Of a stretch of 64,000 nucleotides of DNA, positions 54,075 through 64,000 are shown in pieces. A program made the translations under genes and the position numbers. The stretch comes from Arsenophonus sp046530735. GTDB lineage: Bacteria; Pseudomonadota; Gammaproteobacteria; Enterobacterales; Enterobacteriaceae. Numbering within the stretch: position 1 is the stretch's first letter; each line of letters starts with the position of its first letter. The notes under the pieces are model-generated. The model saw only the letters and a list, made by a program, of their open reading frames with translations, made no database searches and was not told the DNA's origin. The DNA lies in the NCBI GenBank assembly GCA_046530735.1, contig JBHEQV010000063.1:1-64000 (forward strand), given 5' to 3'.

Positions 54075-54491
54075 ATGAGCGATTCATTGAAATATTTAAA
54101 ATCATTAAACAACATTCGTACCTTACGTTCGATAGCAAGAGAAATATCGTTAGAATCATTGCAAGAAATAAATGATAAACTTAATACTGTTGTAGATGAA
54201 CGTCGTGAAGATGAAAATCAAGTGAGAGCACAATTAGAAGCTCATAGTCAAAAAATTGCAAAATATATTAAATTATTAGAAGAAGAAGGGCTCAGTCTAG
54301 ATGATCTAGTTACTGCAAAAACTCCATCAAGAATATCTAGCCGCACTAAACGCGCAGCAAGACCAGCTAAATATCAATATAAAGATGAAAATGGTGAAAT
54401 TAAAACCTGGACTGGTCAAGGTCGTACACCAGCTATTATTAAGAAAGCAGTAGAAAAATACGGTAAAAAAATAGAGGATTTTTTAATCTAA
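54075..54491 (+). CDS. hns: Histone-like nucleoid-structuring protein H-NS
   Basis: Nucleoid protein that oligomerises on AT-rich DNA and silences transcription. It is 138 aa (E. coli 137). The N-terminal helical oligomerisation part (LNNIRTLRSIAREISLESL, then a charged coiled coil to about residue 70) is followed by a basic linker (SSRTKRAARPAKY) and the DNA-binding domain with TWTGQGRTPAIIKKA at 111-125. The QGR hook that enters the minor groove is present. The N-terminus has an extra LKS-like repeat before LNNIRTL. An AGGAAA ribosome site precedes ATG 54075. A hairpin terminator follows. Confidence 0.96.
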   Translation: MSDSLKYLKSLNNIRTLRSIAREISLESLQEINDKLNTVVDERREDENQVRAQLEAHSQKIAKYIKLLEEEGLSLDDLVTAKTPSRISSRTKRAARPAKYQYKDENGEIKTWTGQGRTPAIIKKAVEKYGKKIEDFLI

Positions 54492-54510
54492 ATATTCTCT
54501 TTTTACTTTT

Positions 54511-54540
54511 AAAATACCCTTTAATATAAAGGGTATTTTT
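54511..54540 (+). terminator. hns terminator
   Basis: Arms 54511-54522 and 54528-54539 pair perfectly over 12 bp (core TACCC/GGGTA) around a 5-nt loop and end in a run of T, 20 bp after the hns stop. Confidence 0.75.
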
Positions 54541-55227
54541 ACTATACATAATATTAAGTTTTTATAAATAAAAACTGATCTTAATAAGATCTAATAAATG
54601 TTAGAACGTAAATTTTTTCCTTAAAAAGATATTAAAAAAATATTATTAATAACATCTAAGTATATTCTATACTAAATACTTTTCATTAAAAACTAATTAT
54701 ATCTTTTCCTATAATAAAATTGATAAGATCAAAATATCTATCTATCTGTTAAGATAGATATCTTATTATCCGCGATATACCAAATCTTATATAACTTTTT
54801 ATTGTTTGAACATTTCAAATTATTCCTTCAAGGAATAGGATCATTGATTTTTATTGACATAAATTCATGCATTCAATAATTATTATTAGAGTGCTATCTA
54901 TTTTATTTTAAAAAAATATCGTTAAATTTTATTTAATTTATTATGTAATATTTAATATAGAAAAAGTAAGTAGATTACTATATAAACAAAAAAATAAACA
55001 ACTAATCTGATATGTGCTAAATAAATTAAATATAATTATTATACTTTTTTATTATAATTATCATCAGCATTAATATAAATATTTTTAATAAAAATTTTCT
55101 TGCTGAGTCAAGAAAATATAATCGAAAACTAAAATGATATTTTTAACAAAATATTTATCTAAAATAAAATTTAATATTTCATTTTTGAAAACATAGTAGC
55201 ATACTGATAAATTAATAAAAATCTGAG
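54541..55227. other. AT-rich region, nothing identified
   Basis: No reading frame or repeat of note between the hns terminator and the IS256-like element. Confidence 0.4.
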
Positions 55228-56625
55228 TTATTAGCAAATCTAGTATATGGCTATTAGATTCCTATCTGATGCTTCGTGAATCTGTTCTCTATCCTTAAAA
55301 TTTAAGTTGTTTGCTACTAGTAAGTGTAGGCAGGTTAAATCTACCGATCCAGCTCAGTTTTTCTGAGCAGAAGAGAACTCCAGGTTCAATTTTATTGAAA
55401 GGGTTATTTTCTTGAACTAGATTGCTTCGCGCATCAGCTTCATACCATCACTATCGCAAAAGCTAATTCAATTGTATTCATCGTTCTTACTGATATCAGT
55501 GCGCTGACGGGAAGGTATAGAATGACAGCCGTTCTTATCCATACTTCTCCAGTATCTTAATCACTGCAGAATATTCTTTGAAACTCCCTTGCCAACAAAA
55601 TATCAAAGGAGGTTATTATCGACATCGCAGCTCTCTATTATCCTAAGCATTCAGAAACTCTCCCTTAATTTTTTTATTGTATGCCTTTAGGGAGTAAAAT
55701 CAACTACATTAGTTATTTTATGTACTCAACAATATTTGTGTTATATGTACTGGAATATTTTTACATTATACTAAAACCAATAGACCAGGCTTTTCTAGAA
55801 AGCCTTAGAGATAAGATTAAGCTACACGCTTGCATATCCCCCCCATTAGAAGTTAAGTCCAGTTTTCTGCTAATTCTCAATAACCATCTTCGGGTTCAAC
55901 GAGCTCCTTACGTCCATGCAGTGATATCAATAATAAGAAGCAAGCAAAAGCGACCTACTTGCCCTGTCAGGACAATATGCCTTCAGCTAAGAAATAAACA
56001 TAGCGGTATCGCTTAAATCATACAGTTGCAGGCTGTATTCTCTTGAAGTCATTGCTGTTTTAATCTCCTTATAGATCTCAAAGAAGATCAATGTTTTTTT
56101 CATCTGAAAGTGCCAATAAAGATTCATAAAAACCAGTAGTAAGAAATTTTTTATGCAGGAACTTATCCCCCTACTATAAGCAGCCATAGTAGCAACTATT
56201 TGATGTTTTATACATTTCAGATAAGGAAGAAACGAGCTATTTAAGGATATGACGTTCTCTCTGAAATCCATATAACCTTATGTACTTTAATCTCAATATC
56301 GTCAATACCCGTCTATATTAAGTTTTCTACGGCAAATTAATCGCTACGGATTACGGTATAACTCGTTCATCGAGAAGGCGCTATTGAGCATGTTGTTTAG
56401 CATGGCTTCGAGCACCATCTTAACAGCAGATATCTATCAGCATACCTATCACCATTATATATGAATTCATAGAATAGATTATAGGTAATATCTGGTATCG
56501 CTGATACTTTTAGGGTAAACTTTTCATGAAATATCATTCTTTGATGTTAAAATCATTTAGGAAATCAATCAGAAAATACGCCACTTTCTCATAAACTCTA
56601 TACACCAAAAATAATCATAAATTAA
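55228..56625 (-). mobile_element. IS256-family element, degenerate, full length
   Basis: About 1.4 kb between imperfect terminal repeats near 55228-55255 and 56600-56622, on the minus strand. It has a C-run at 55838-55844. Short open frames inside are chance or remnants. Confidence 0.75.
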
Positions 56626-56649
56626 AATATCAGCTTCCTGATCAGATAA

Positions 56650-56915
56650 TATCATCGTTGGCAACCGATGGGAAATATGACTGTGATCATAAGCATTTAT
56701 CTCTTTTACCCTTTAGCAAAAGATAAGTTCAAATATGCCATAACGTCTAGTTAAAGTAGACACAGGACATTTGTTAGCCTAAAAATCAACGCTAATTTTA
56801 GGTATTGTAGTTTCTTGATGATATAGCCTAATCATCTAACTGCATCGCTCCAATAACCATATTACCATGAATAGGCTGTGCAACGAGGGTCTATATAATA
56901 ATTCAAGACCAAACA
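56650..56915. repeat. Unclassified dispersed repeat, copy 2
   Basis: Similar to 42175-42412. It stands between an IS256-like element and the 3' end of alx. Confidence 0.5.
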
Positions 56916-57006
56916 ACTAATAAAGAAAATATCTTTATCACTTTTTCTATTATTTATTAAAATTAATTAATGCAATATTATAATATTTAAAGATATTATT
57001 TGTTAA

Positions 57007-57960
57007 TTAAATATGTTTTTGTTTATTAACAATATGATTAATAAACATTACTAATGTTAAAATCCCCGCAATAATACTTAGCGATATAACTGTTGGAATA
57101 TAAAAAATATCCATTAATAACATTTTGATACCAGTGAAAATTAAGATAATAGATAGCCCATACTTTAGCATAAAAAATTTTTTAGCAATACCTGATAAAA
57201 CAAAATACATCGCCCTCAAGCCTAAAATTGCAAATAGATTTGAGGTCAGTACAATAAAGGGATCCGTCGTTACTGCAAAAATAGCAGGGATGCTATCCAC
57301 CGCAAAAATAATATCACTAATCTCAACTAAAATTAATACTATAACTAATGGAGTAGCAAATAAAATGCCTTGTTGACGAATAAAAAAATGTTCATCATGT
57401 AATGTATTTATCATACGTAAATGAGAGCTAACCCATTTTACTAATGGTTTTTTATTAATTAATTGATCATGTTCTTTAACAAAGAACATTTTGATACCAG
57501 TGAATAGCAAAAAAATTCCAAAGAGATACAAAATCCAGTGAAATTGTGAGACTAACCAACTACCTGTAAAGATCATGATAGTACGTAATACTATCGCACC
57601 TAACACACCATAGATAAGAACTCGACGCTGTAAATTAATCGGAATTGAAAAATAATTAAATAACATTAACCAAACAAACACATTATCAATAGCTAAGGCT
57701 TTTTCCAGTAAATAACCGGTTAAAAAGGCCATTATTTGTCGGTTAGCAATCCTTAAACTAGTCATCTGATTAAAATAAAACCATAAGCCTAAGGCAAACA
57801 ATAATGCCAAACTAATCCAAATTAAAGTCCATATAACAGATTGTCTTACTGTTACTTCTCTTTCTAGATGTTTATCTTGTAAAAAGATATCAATAAGTAA
57901 CATGACTACAATAACAACAGTAAAGATTGCCCATAATAAAGGAGTACCAACGGAATGCAT
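57007..57960 (-). CDS. alx: TerC-family inner membrane protein Alx
   Basis: Integral membrane protein of the TerC family. E. coli Alx is linked to manganese export and is induced at high pH. It is 317 aa with about nine hydrophobic segments, collinear with E. coli Alx (321 aa). Conserved blocks include GYLLEKALAIDNVFVWLMLF with its membrane acidic residues, LQRRVLIYGVLGAIVLRTIMIF, ILVEISDIIFAVDSIPAIFA and NLFAILGLRAMYF. I saw no clear yybP-ykoY-type manganese riboswitch in the 150 bp upstream, although E. coli alx has one. It is isolated between repeat remnants. Confidence 0.95.
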   Translation of the reverse strand: MHSVGTPLLWAIFTVVIVVMLLIDIFLQDKHLEREVTVRQSVIWTLIWISLALLFALGLWFYFNQMTSLRIANRQIMAFLTGYLLEKALAIDNVFVWLMLFNYFSIPINLQRRVLIYGVLGAIVLRTIMIFTGSWLVSQFHWILYLFGIFLLFTGIKMFFVKEHDQLINKKPLVKWVSSHLRMINTLHDEHFFIRQQGILFATPLVIVLILVEISDIIFAVDSIPAIFAVTTDPFIVLTSNLFAILGLRAMYFVLSGIAKKFFMLKYGLSIILIFTGIKMLLMDIFYIPTVISLSIIAGILTLVMFINHIVNKQKHI

Positions 57961-58107
57961 TTTAGCTCCTAAAAATCAAAACAACCAATTCTCATAGAAG
58001 GCCTCAGCCATTATAATCCATTTTAATCTTCATAGGTTTCTATTCTACTAATTTAAATTAAAAGAAAACCTTACTCACTTGTAAGATCTCACTTACAATA
58101 CAAAAAG

Positions 58108-61100
58108 TTATGCTTATTTCTAGTGTATATGGTTTTATAGATTGTTTCGTATCCTGTTGATTTATTTCGCAAATAATTTTGTAACAGATAGATGAATTCA
58201 TGAAAATCTACCCTTACAAATATCCGTAAAACCAGATATTATCTGTAATCCCTTGCATTAACTTATTTTAATTCTACTGGGATCTAATAGCAGCGATCTT
58301 GAGGTAGAACTCGAAGCCATGCTCTGCGATAAAACCATGCAAACTAATATTATCGATGTTGAGATTAAGTTATCTAAAAGTTAGGATCGCAGCGGCGATA
58401 GAATATATTTCAATAGCTTATTGCTACTGCCTTATATGAACGTGAAAAACGTAAAGAGTTGCTATTTTGCCTTGATAGCTATAAAGGTATATCCATTGGT
58501 TATTTTCATGATTCTAGAGGGCGCTTCACGGTGAAAAGTATGTGGTCTATCTGTGCAAGTAACATCAGCATACTTAAATACTAATGATTTAATGATTAGG
58601 AAATTGAATCGCTTTTTAAAATAAGATAAAAAGCTTGTTTTTGCTAAAAAGAGATAAAAATCTGTTTATTGAGTCTATTGTAATCTAAATTTTATCGAAA
58701 TATATATTCTTTAATCTAATATACTAATTTAAAGACATTAATCATAGGATTTAGATTAATAACAATCGTTTTTTCATTTTATGTATTATTTCTGATAACA
58801 ATTCCGTTGCTTGTTTGCCAACCTAAGTGTAGCTAAAAAATAGCTTGTCGATACATAGAATACATTTGTACGGATCTATGTAAAAAAATTATTTTATCAG
58901 AATAGGCTAACCCGGTTTTTGCTAGCTATTATCTTTGGCACCTTATACATCTTCGATAACAGTATGCTTTATTTACGATTACGATTTCAGAAGAAATCAT
59001 AGTAACGCATCATCTTAAAATGTCTAGCTGGAATATGGTTTTAATATAGCCAAATCATCTTTTCCTGCTTAGAGTCTGGTGCCGGTATTGCTTAGTCTAA
59101 TAGTAATAGTAATGATGCACAACACTCTCCTCCCCTATCCATATTTTGGTAATACCGCAGTTTTAATACGGATACCTAGCGAGGCGTTTAAGATAGCACT
59201 AGAGGTATTTTACGATATACTACAGCCCCTTTTCATCTTTTTAGTAAAACTTATTTTCCAGTAATCTCCGTATTCTACCTTCAGGTAACACTGTCACTTC
59301 TTTCTGAAGAAGGTATGTATACAAGAACAGAAAAATACTTTGACTTATCCAAGTCATAGTTTCACGCATCAGCCGGATAACAGCGCTTAGTTAAATTTCT
59401 TCAATCACTCTTTTTTTGAATAACAGATCATTTCATATAGCATATTTAATATCCAGACTGCTACGATTGATGGATATATAAACATGTCGATGTTAATTGA
59501 ATTCTTGACGATAAGCCTGAAAGGAACAGAAGATATCAATTTTGATATCTGACATTGTACTGCACATAGCACTCAGATGTGGAGGTGCAAAATAGAACAT
59601 TGAGTAAGTGGTCAATTATTTTTGAAAAAGTTAAATAAAATAAGAAATAATAAAAGTAATATGTTGCTAATTGAAGTTAGGTAAAATATAAACTTACATT
59701 GTTAACTACTACTCGATAGTTTTTACGTCGCATTAACTTCAGGTTTTTGGATTTATAGAGTTTTGGCAGAAAACAGCTGAGGAACATTCAGGATAGATAA
59801 AGCAGTAGTGCTAAAAGCCAGTACACCTAATTGGCACAAGTCCCGCAGGTAAGAATTCGCTTCACAGATAGACGCAGAAGAGTCCACAAGTTGACATTTT
59901 CAATGTGTTTTTAATAAAGTTATTCCAGACATGATCAATAGTGAAAGTAGTTTAGTCTGGAAATGTATATCTGCGTAAATTACTCTCTGGTTATTTTATC
60001 AGAGAAATAGAAATCGTCATTCTTGTCTAAATTCATCAATATCTATTCTCCATCAGTTATCTTTGCGCTTATCCCAAAGGGATGAAAGAAATGGGGGATT
60101 ATTTTAGCTCCCTATAGGTAATAAATTAATCAGCAAATATACTTTTAGTCATTCTTCCTTAATGTAATTATAATCCAACATTATTGGCTTAACCTATACC
60201 ATTGCTCAAAACTAAGGATAATCGTGACTAGAGAGACAATAATATTTGCGTGTCAAGAAAAAAATGGGGACCAAAAAGCGAATACATTGCTGTATCCCCT
60301 CTTTATGGTATGATAAAAATCAGTTGGTCTTTATTATTAATTTTTAAATAAATCATAAAACGCTTTGGATAAACAGTCGGTGTAATAATATAAAGTAACC
60401 TGTTGTTTTCCTGATTTACCCAGTTTACACTTTCTAGGAGATTTATTTTGAGCTATCTATATGAATTTCTAAAATTTACATATCGAATAGTATAAAACAA
60501 TACTCAGATCATGAACATTTTCGATGCAGGATAACTATACAGTTCATAACATAGTGCACATTCATTGAAAAGCATAGGCAATGGTAGCTGCATTATTTAA
60601 GCGATACGCGCTACATTTATTTCTTGGCTGAAAGCATATGTGCCGTCTGTAAAGCATGCTGATTGCCTTTGCCTGCTGATCATTATCAGTATCACTGCGT
60701 ATGGATCTAAAGAACTCGTTGCGATAGAAAATGCTTATCGAGAGCTAGAATTAAACTGGACATAACTTTTCAATGGCTGGTGAACGCTGAGCTTAACCGT
60801 ATTTTCCATAGTTACTACAGAAGATAGTACCCTTGATTTTAGAATGGGTGTAATGGTAAAGATGTTCCGGGATATGCAGAAGAAATGCTATTGTGTACAA
60901 AAAATATCTGATGTGTTGGCTTCATCCACAAAATCATCCAATCGAAAGTTAAAATTAAGGTGAGATAGGTATGGCTACCAAAGAGCCGAGATGTTTCTAA
61001 TAAAGTTTTTTATGTTTTATTGAGAAGGGTTTCAACGAATATCCTGCAGCGATTAAGAAATTGAATAAAGAACGAGAAAGAGCTGCTGGTATTCTACGAT

Positions 61101-61405
61101 TTCCTGTAAGCGCATTGGGTGTCATAAGAAAGACGGAGCAGATTAAATTAGCTTTTTTGCAGCAATAAGAATAAAAAGTTGATGCGCGAAGAATTGTGAT
61201 TCAAGAAAATAACCATTTCAATGGTATTTTAGATGTTTACGTCTGATTAAAATCCTGGGAGAGCGGTTAAGTAAGGTTTCATTGCTGATCCTGATGATAA
61301 GAACATCTAATTTAATAATAGAAACAGATTTATGAAGTATCAGAATGAAACTTATCCTGAATTGCCATATACTAAATTTTCTAATAACTCTCAAGCAACT
61401 AGAAC
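58108..61405 (+). mobile_element. IS256-family element split by an IS91-like element
   Basis: The plus-strand IS256 ghost starts with the terminal repeat at 58108, runs to about 58595, then resumes at 60545 and ends near 61396. Comparison with other copies shows the two parts join without large loss (the sequence breaks at TTAAATACTAATG and resumes at GAAAAGCATAGGCAATGG). All frames are broken. Confidence 0.75.
58600..60545 (-). mobile_element. IS91-family remnant nested in IS256
   Basis: Minus-strand copy of about 1.95 kb, the best delimited one because it sits inside a known element. Its left end reads TTAGGAAATTGAATCGC, like the copies at 3396 and 31396. The C-terminal transposase block (DPYKCILC-like and SEIIHKMKK-like) is readable near 58770-58890. 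No inverted terminal repeats are seen, as expected for this family. Confidence 0.7.
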
Positions 61406-61489
61406 CCCTAAAAATTAGTGCTGCTCTTCGAGTAAATAAAGAGTTTGCATCTATCTTGGTAAGCATTATAGCATATTTAATTTACTGTT

Positions 61490-62320
61490 ATTAAATGGCA
61501 GAAATAAGATGATGTTGATCATCGCAGCCATATTCCTCATTGCTTGCCGATGACGTTGTTGGCACGATAAAGCAGATGTAGTTGCTTTCTTGCGAAAAAC
61601 ATTTTCTTCCTCTCGCCGATCTACTGGTAGTCGTATGTGAATTCCTGAATCCCGTTGTATCTTAACCTAGATTGCATCGCCGTTTATGCAAAAACGGAGG
61701 TGAAATTTTCGTGAAATAAGGCAGAAAAACTACGAAGTCGAAGCATAAAGCATTTAAAACTATGAACCTGCTTATCTGCACGATAGATCTGAAATGTATC
61801 CATAAATATCAAACAAAACTTCACAACGTTATCTTTTTATAAGCACAGATCACGTCACTCAATGGGTTTTATTCGTTTTTAAAATCCAAAAACCATGGTC
61901 AATGCTAGACGCCTTTTTGTATGATTTTAATCGAGCATGCTCCTGAGATCCATTGGGTACTTACAAATAATAGCAAAGAATTTACAGAGACTGCCTTTTT
62001 AGTATAAGAAAATGTTTATCATCGAAAAACAGAAATTTGCCAGTTTATCTACAGAGCTTAGTATAGAACAGCGATTTAAATACTGCCGATTAATCCTCAA
62101 ACAAATGGTATGGTCAAGGGATTTAATGTGCGATGAGAGAAGATAGACTATAAAGCTCATAATTTCAATTCTACTCAAAAGCTTTAGATATGACTCTGCA
62201 TCGATATGTTTTATTTTACAATCAAGAATTACCCCAATCAGTATTGGGTAGTAAAACTGCATTGCAGTCTATGAAAGATTGATTCAAAGTTAAACTTAAA
62301 TTATAAAAACATACTATCTT
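61490..62320 (+). mobile_element. IS481-family remnant
   Basis: Plus-strand integrase-type ghost: SIKHLKL, TNNSKEFTETAFLV (DNGKEFTD type), YRTAI, then a frame with QTNGMVKGFN and MTLHRYVLFYNQELPQSVLG and SKTALQSMKD. This is the clearest family signature of the three copies. It ends about 120 bp before yqjA. Confidence 0.72.
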
Positions 62321-62439
62321 CCAGAAGATAATACTTATATTACAACTTTTTTAACCAAGATCGCATTATCTATAAGTAAGAGATAATAGGTAGCAACTGC
62401 CAATTAGGTTTAAAGATAACGGTATTTAGGAAACACTTG

Positions 62440-63105
62440 ATGGAATTAGTTAAAGAACTTTTTTTTGCACTCTGGTATCAAGATTACAATATGATAATGA
62501 ATCCTTCATTAATATGGGCTATCTACATTATATTATTTATAATATTATTTCTGGAAAATGGAATATTACCTGCTGCTTTTTTACCTGGTGACAGCCTACT
62601 CATCTTAGTAGGCGTTTTAATAGCTAAAGGTACTATTAATTACCCATTAACAATTATTATCTTAACTGCTGGTGCTAGTTTAGGTTGCTGGGTTGGATAT
62701 CTCCAAGGTAAATGGCTAGTAAACAATAAAATCGCACAAAATTGGCTCTCTCATCTACCTGAACATTATCAGCAACGTGCTTATAGTCTTTTCCATCGCC
62801 ATGGCTTGACAGCACTACTTATGGGCCGTTTTCTTGCTTTTATAAGAACAATACTACCTATCATAGCCGGTCTATCCGGTTTACCTAATGGACGCTTCCA
62901 GTTTTTTAATTGGCTCAGTGGATTGCTTTGGGTATTGATTTTATCCACTATTGGTTATATCTTTGGTAAGAGTCCTCTCTTTCAATACTACGAACACCAG
63001 ATTATGAGTATTTTGATTCTAATCCCGATTATTTTGCTTTTTATTGGCCTAATAGGCAGTATAGCCGTAGTACTAAAGAAAAAATTTAATCGTCGTAATC
63101 TTTAA
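62440..63105 (+). CDS. yqjA: DedA-family inner membrane protein YqjA
   Basis: A DedA-family membrane protein. In E. coli YqjA supports membrane homeostasis, proton-dependent alkaline tolerance and drug resistance, and the family is tied to lipid-carrier recycling. It is 221 aa (E. coli 220) from ATG 62440; the TTG at 62437 is less likely. Motifs are ENGILPAAFLPGDSLLILVG with the essential acidic residues (about 39 and 51) and MGRFLAFIRTILPIIAGLSG with the essential arginines (about 130 and 136). About five membrane segments and a basic tail are present. alx and yqjA lie a few genes apart in E. coli, so their closeness here is residual synteny. Confidence 0.96.
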   Translation: MELVKELFFALWYQDYNMIMNPSLIWAIYIILFIILFLENGILPAAFLPGDSLLILVGVLIAKGTINYPLTIIILTAGASLGCWVGYLQGKWLVNNKIAQNWLSHLPEHYQQRAYSLFHRHGLTALLMGRFLAFIRTILPIIAGLSGLPNGRFQFFNWLSGLLWVLILSTIGYIFGKSPLFQYYEHQIMSILILIPIILLFIGLIGSIAVVLKKKFNRRNL

Positions 63106-63227
63106 ATCCAATCTAATTTATGCTATTTCTCACTTCTTAGTAAAAGCATATATTTCGGTTAAACCATTTATTAAATTTTCATACTAATATAATTATTTTT
63201 ATATTTTAATATAACAAATTGAATTAT

Positions 63228-64000
63228 ATTTATTCTAGTGTATAGAGTTTCGGAGATCGTAGCGTATCCTGCCTAGTTGCTTTCGTGGACAATTTCAATT
63301 ATATTGAGATAATATTCTATGAAAAGTCTGCCTAGAGGTATTTGCAAAACTAAATATTACCGTTATTCATTTCCATAAATTCATACGTAATTCTATCAGG
63401 TAGTTCATAGCATCACTGTTTAGGCAGAATAAAAACCATGATTACAAACAACATCTTCAACGTCGATTTTTGTTGACGGACGTTACCATGTCGTTGTTCA
63501 TAACAGTTACTTGCCAGCAAGGCAAACAAGACAACGGCTATTGCCAATGTTGAGATTAAAGTGCTTAAGGTCAAGAATCACAGAAAAAACGGAATATATT
63601 TCAATAAATTGTATGTTACCTCCTTATCTATCTGAAGGGCACAAAAATATCAAAAAATTCTAGCCATTCCTGTATATGCGATCCATATCTAGCGATAATT
63701 TTCACGAAATTATAAGAAGACTCACGGTAAAAAGAACATGATCTCCTTCAAGTAACATCACAGACTTAAACAGTAATGGATTAAAAAGTACAGTCAATAA
63801 TTATAGCTCTATGATTTAAATGATACACCTACGTTTATTTTATCCTAATAACATAACCCTCCTGTCAGGCAAGCTGATCATCTTTGCTTATTAGTTATTA
63901 TTGACATTACTGATCATGGATGCAAGGAGCTCGTTGCGGTTGAAGATGGTTATTAAGAGTCAGAACCGTATTGAGATTAACTTCTGGATAGCCGCGAGAG
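63228..64000 (+). mobile_element. IS256-family remnant running off the window
   Basis: It starts at a terminal repeat (TTCTAGTGTATAGAGTTTCG) and shows the N-terminal half of the transposase (for example CMLPPYLSEGHKNIKK near 63605-63650). All frames are broken. Confidence 0.72.

Noticed and set aside
57961..58107. Manganese riboswitch before alx
   Set aside because: E. coli alx has one, but I could not find its conserved core in this short leader.

Overview
The window is strongly AT-rich DNA from a gammaproteobacterium of the enterobacterial lineage in an advanced stage of genome decay. The intact proteins (AtpB/E/F/H/A/G/D/C, GlmU, AckA, Pta, GltX, H-NS, Alx, YqjA) look like their E. coli counterparts. 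Only about 14.5 kb of 64 kb (roughly 23%) is intact coding sequence. The rest is pseudogenes and layers of degenerate insertion sequences (IS256-, IS91-, IS1595- and IS481-like). This fits a host-restricted endosymbiont, and the abundance of IS256-type elements is reminiscent of Sodalis-allied insect symbionts. The species cannot be named from the sequence alone.

The most striking feature is at 5.4-26.1 kb: two tandem, same-strand copies of the whole F1Fo ATP synthase operon, about 13.8 kb apart. They have decayed reciprocally. Copy 1 (5391-13475) keeps atpB, atpE, atpA, atpG and atpC and has dead atpI, atpF, atpH and atpD. Copy 2 (19173-26060) keeps atpF, atpH and atpD and has dead atpI, atpB, atpE, atpA, atpG and atpC. 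Each of the eight structural subunits is therefore encoded exactly once, but the enzyme needs genes from both operons. A matching promoter candidate is kept in front of both copies. Between the copies lie intact glmU and a glmS pseudogene that is split by an IS256-like element and cut off at an IS91-like remnant, which is the junction with copy 2.

Region by region: 0-5.4 kb holds IS256, IS1595 and IS91 remnants. 5.4-26.1 kb holds the split ATP synthase loci with glmU and glmS'. 26-34 kb is IS remnants nested in and around the pseudogene of yfbS. 34.2-40 kb holds pseudogenes yfbT, yfbU and yfbV followed by intact ackA-pta, in E. coli order. 40-43.4 kb holds IS remnants and a nupC pseudogene. 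43.6-46.4 kb holds tRNA-Ala(GGC), gltX, a dead and a live tRNA-Val(UAC), and a prophage-type integrase relic. 47.5-53.4 kb is IS remnants with a possible type III secretion relic. 54-54.5 kb is hns. 55-64 kb is IS remnants (including an IS91 nested in an IS256) around alx and yqjA.

Functionally, the intact genes give oxidative or proton-driven ATP synthesis, acetyl-CoA to acetate fermentation with substrate-level ATP (Pta-AckA), UDP-GlcNAc synthesis (GlmU), glutamyl-tRNA charging, nucleoid silencing (H-NS), and membrane or pH homeostasis proteins (Alx, YqjA).
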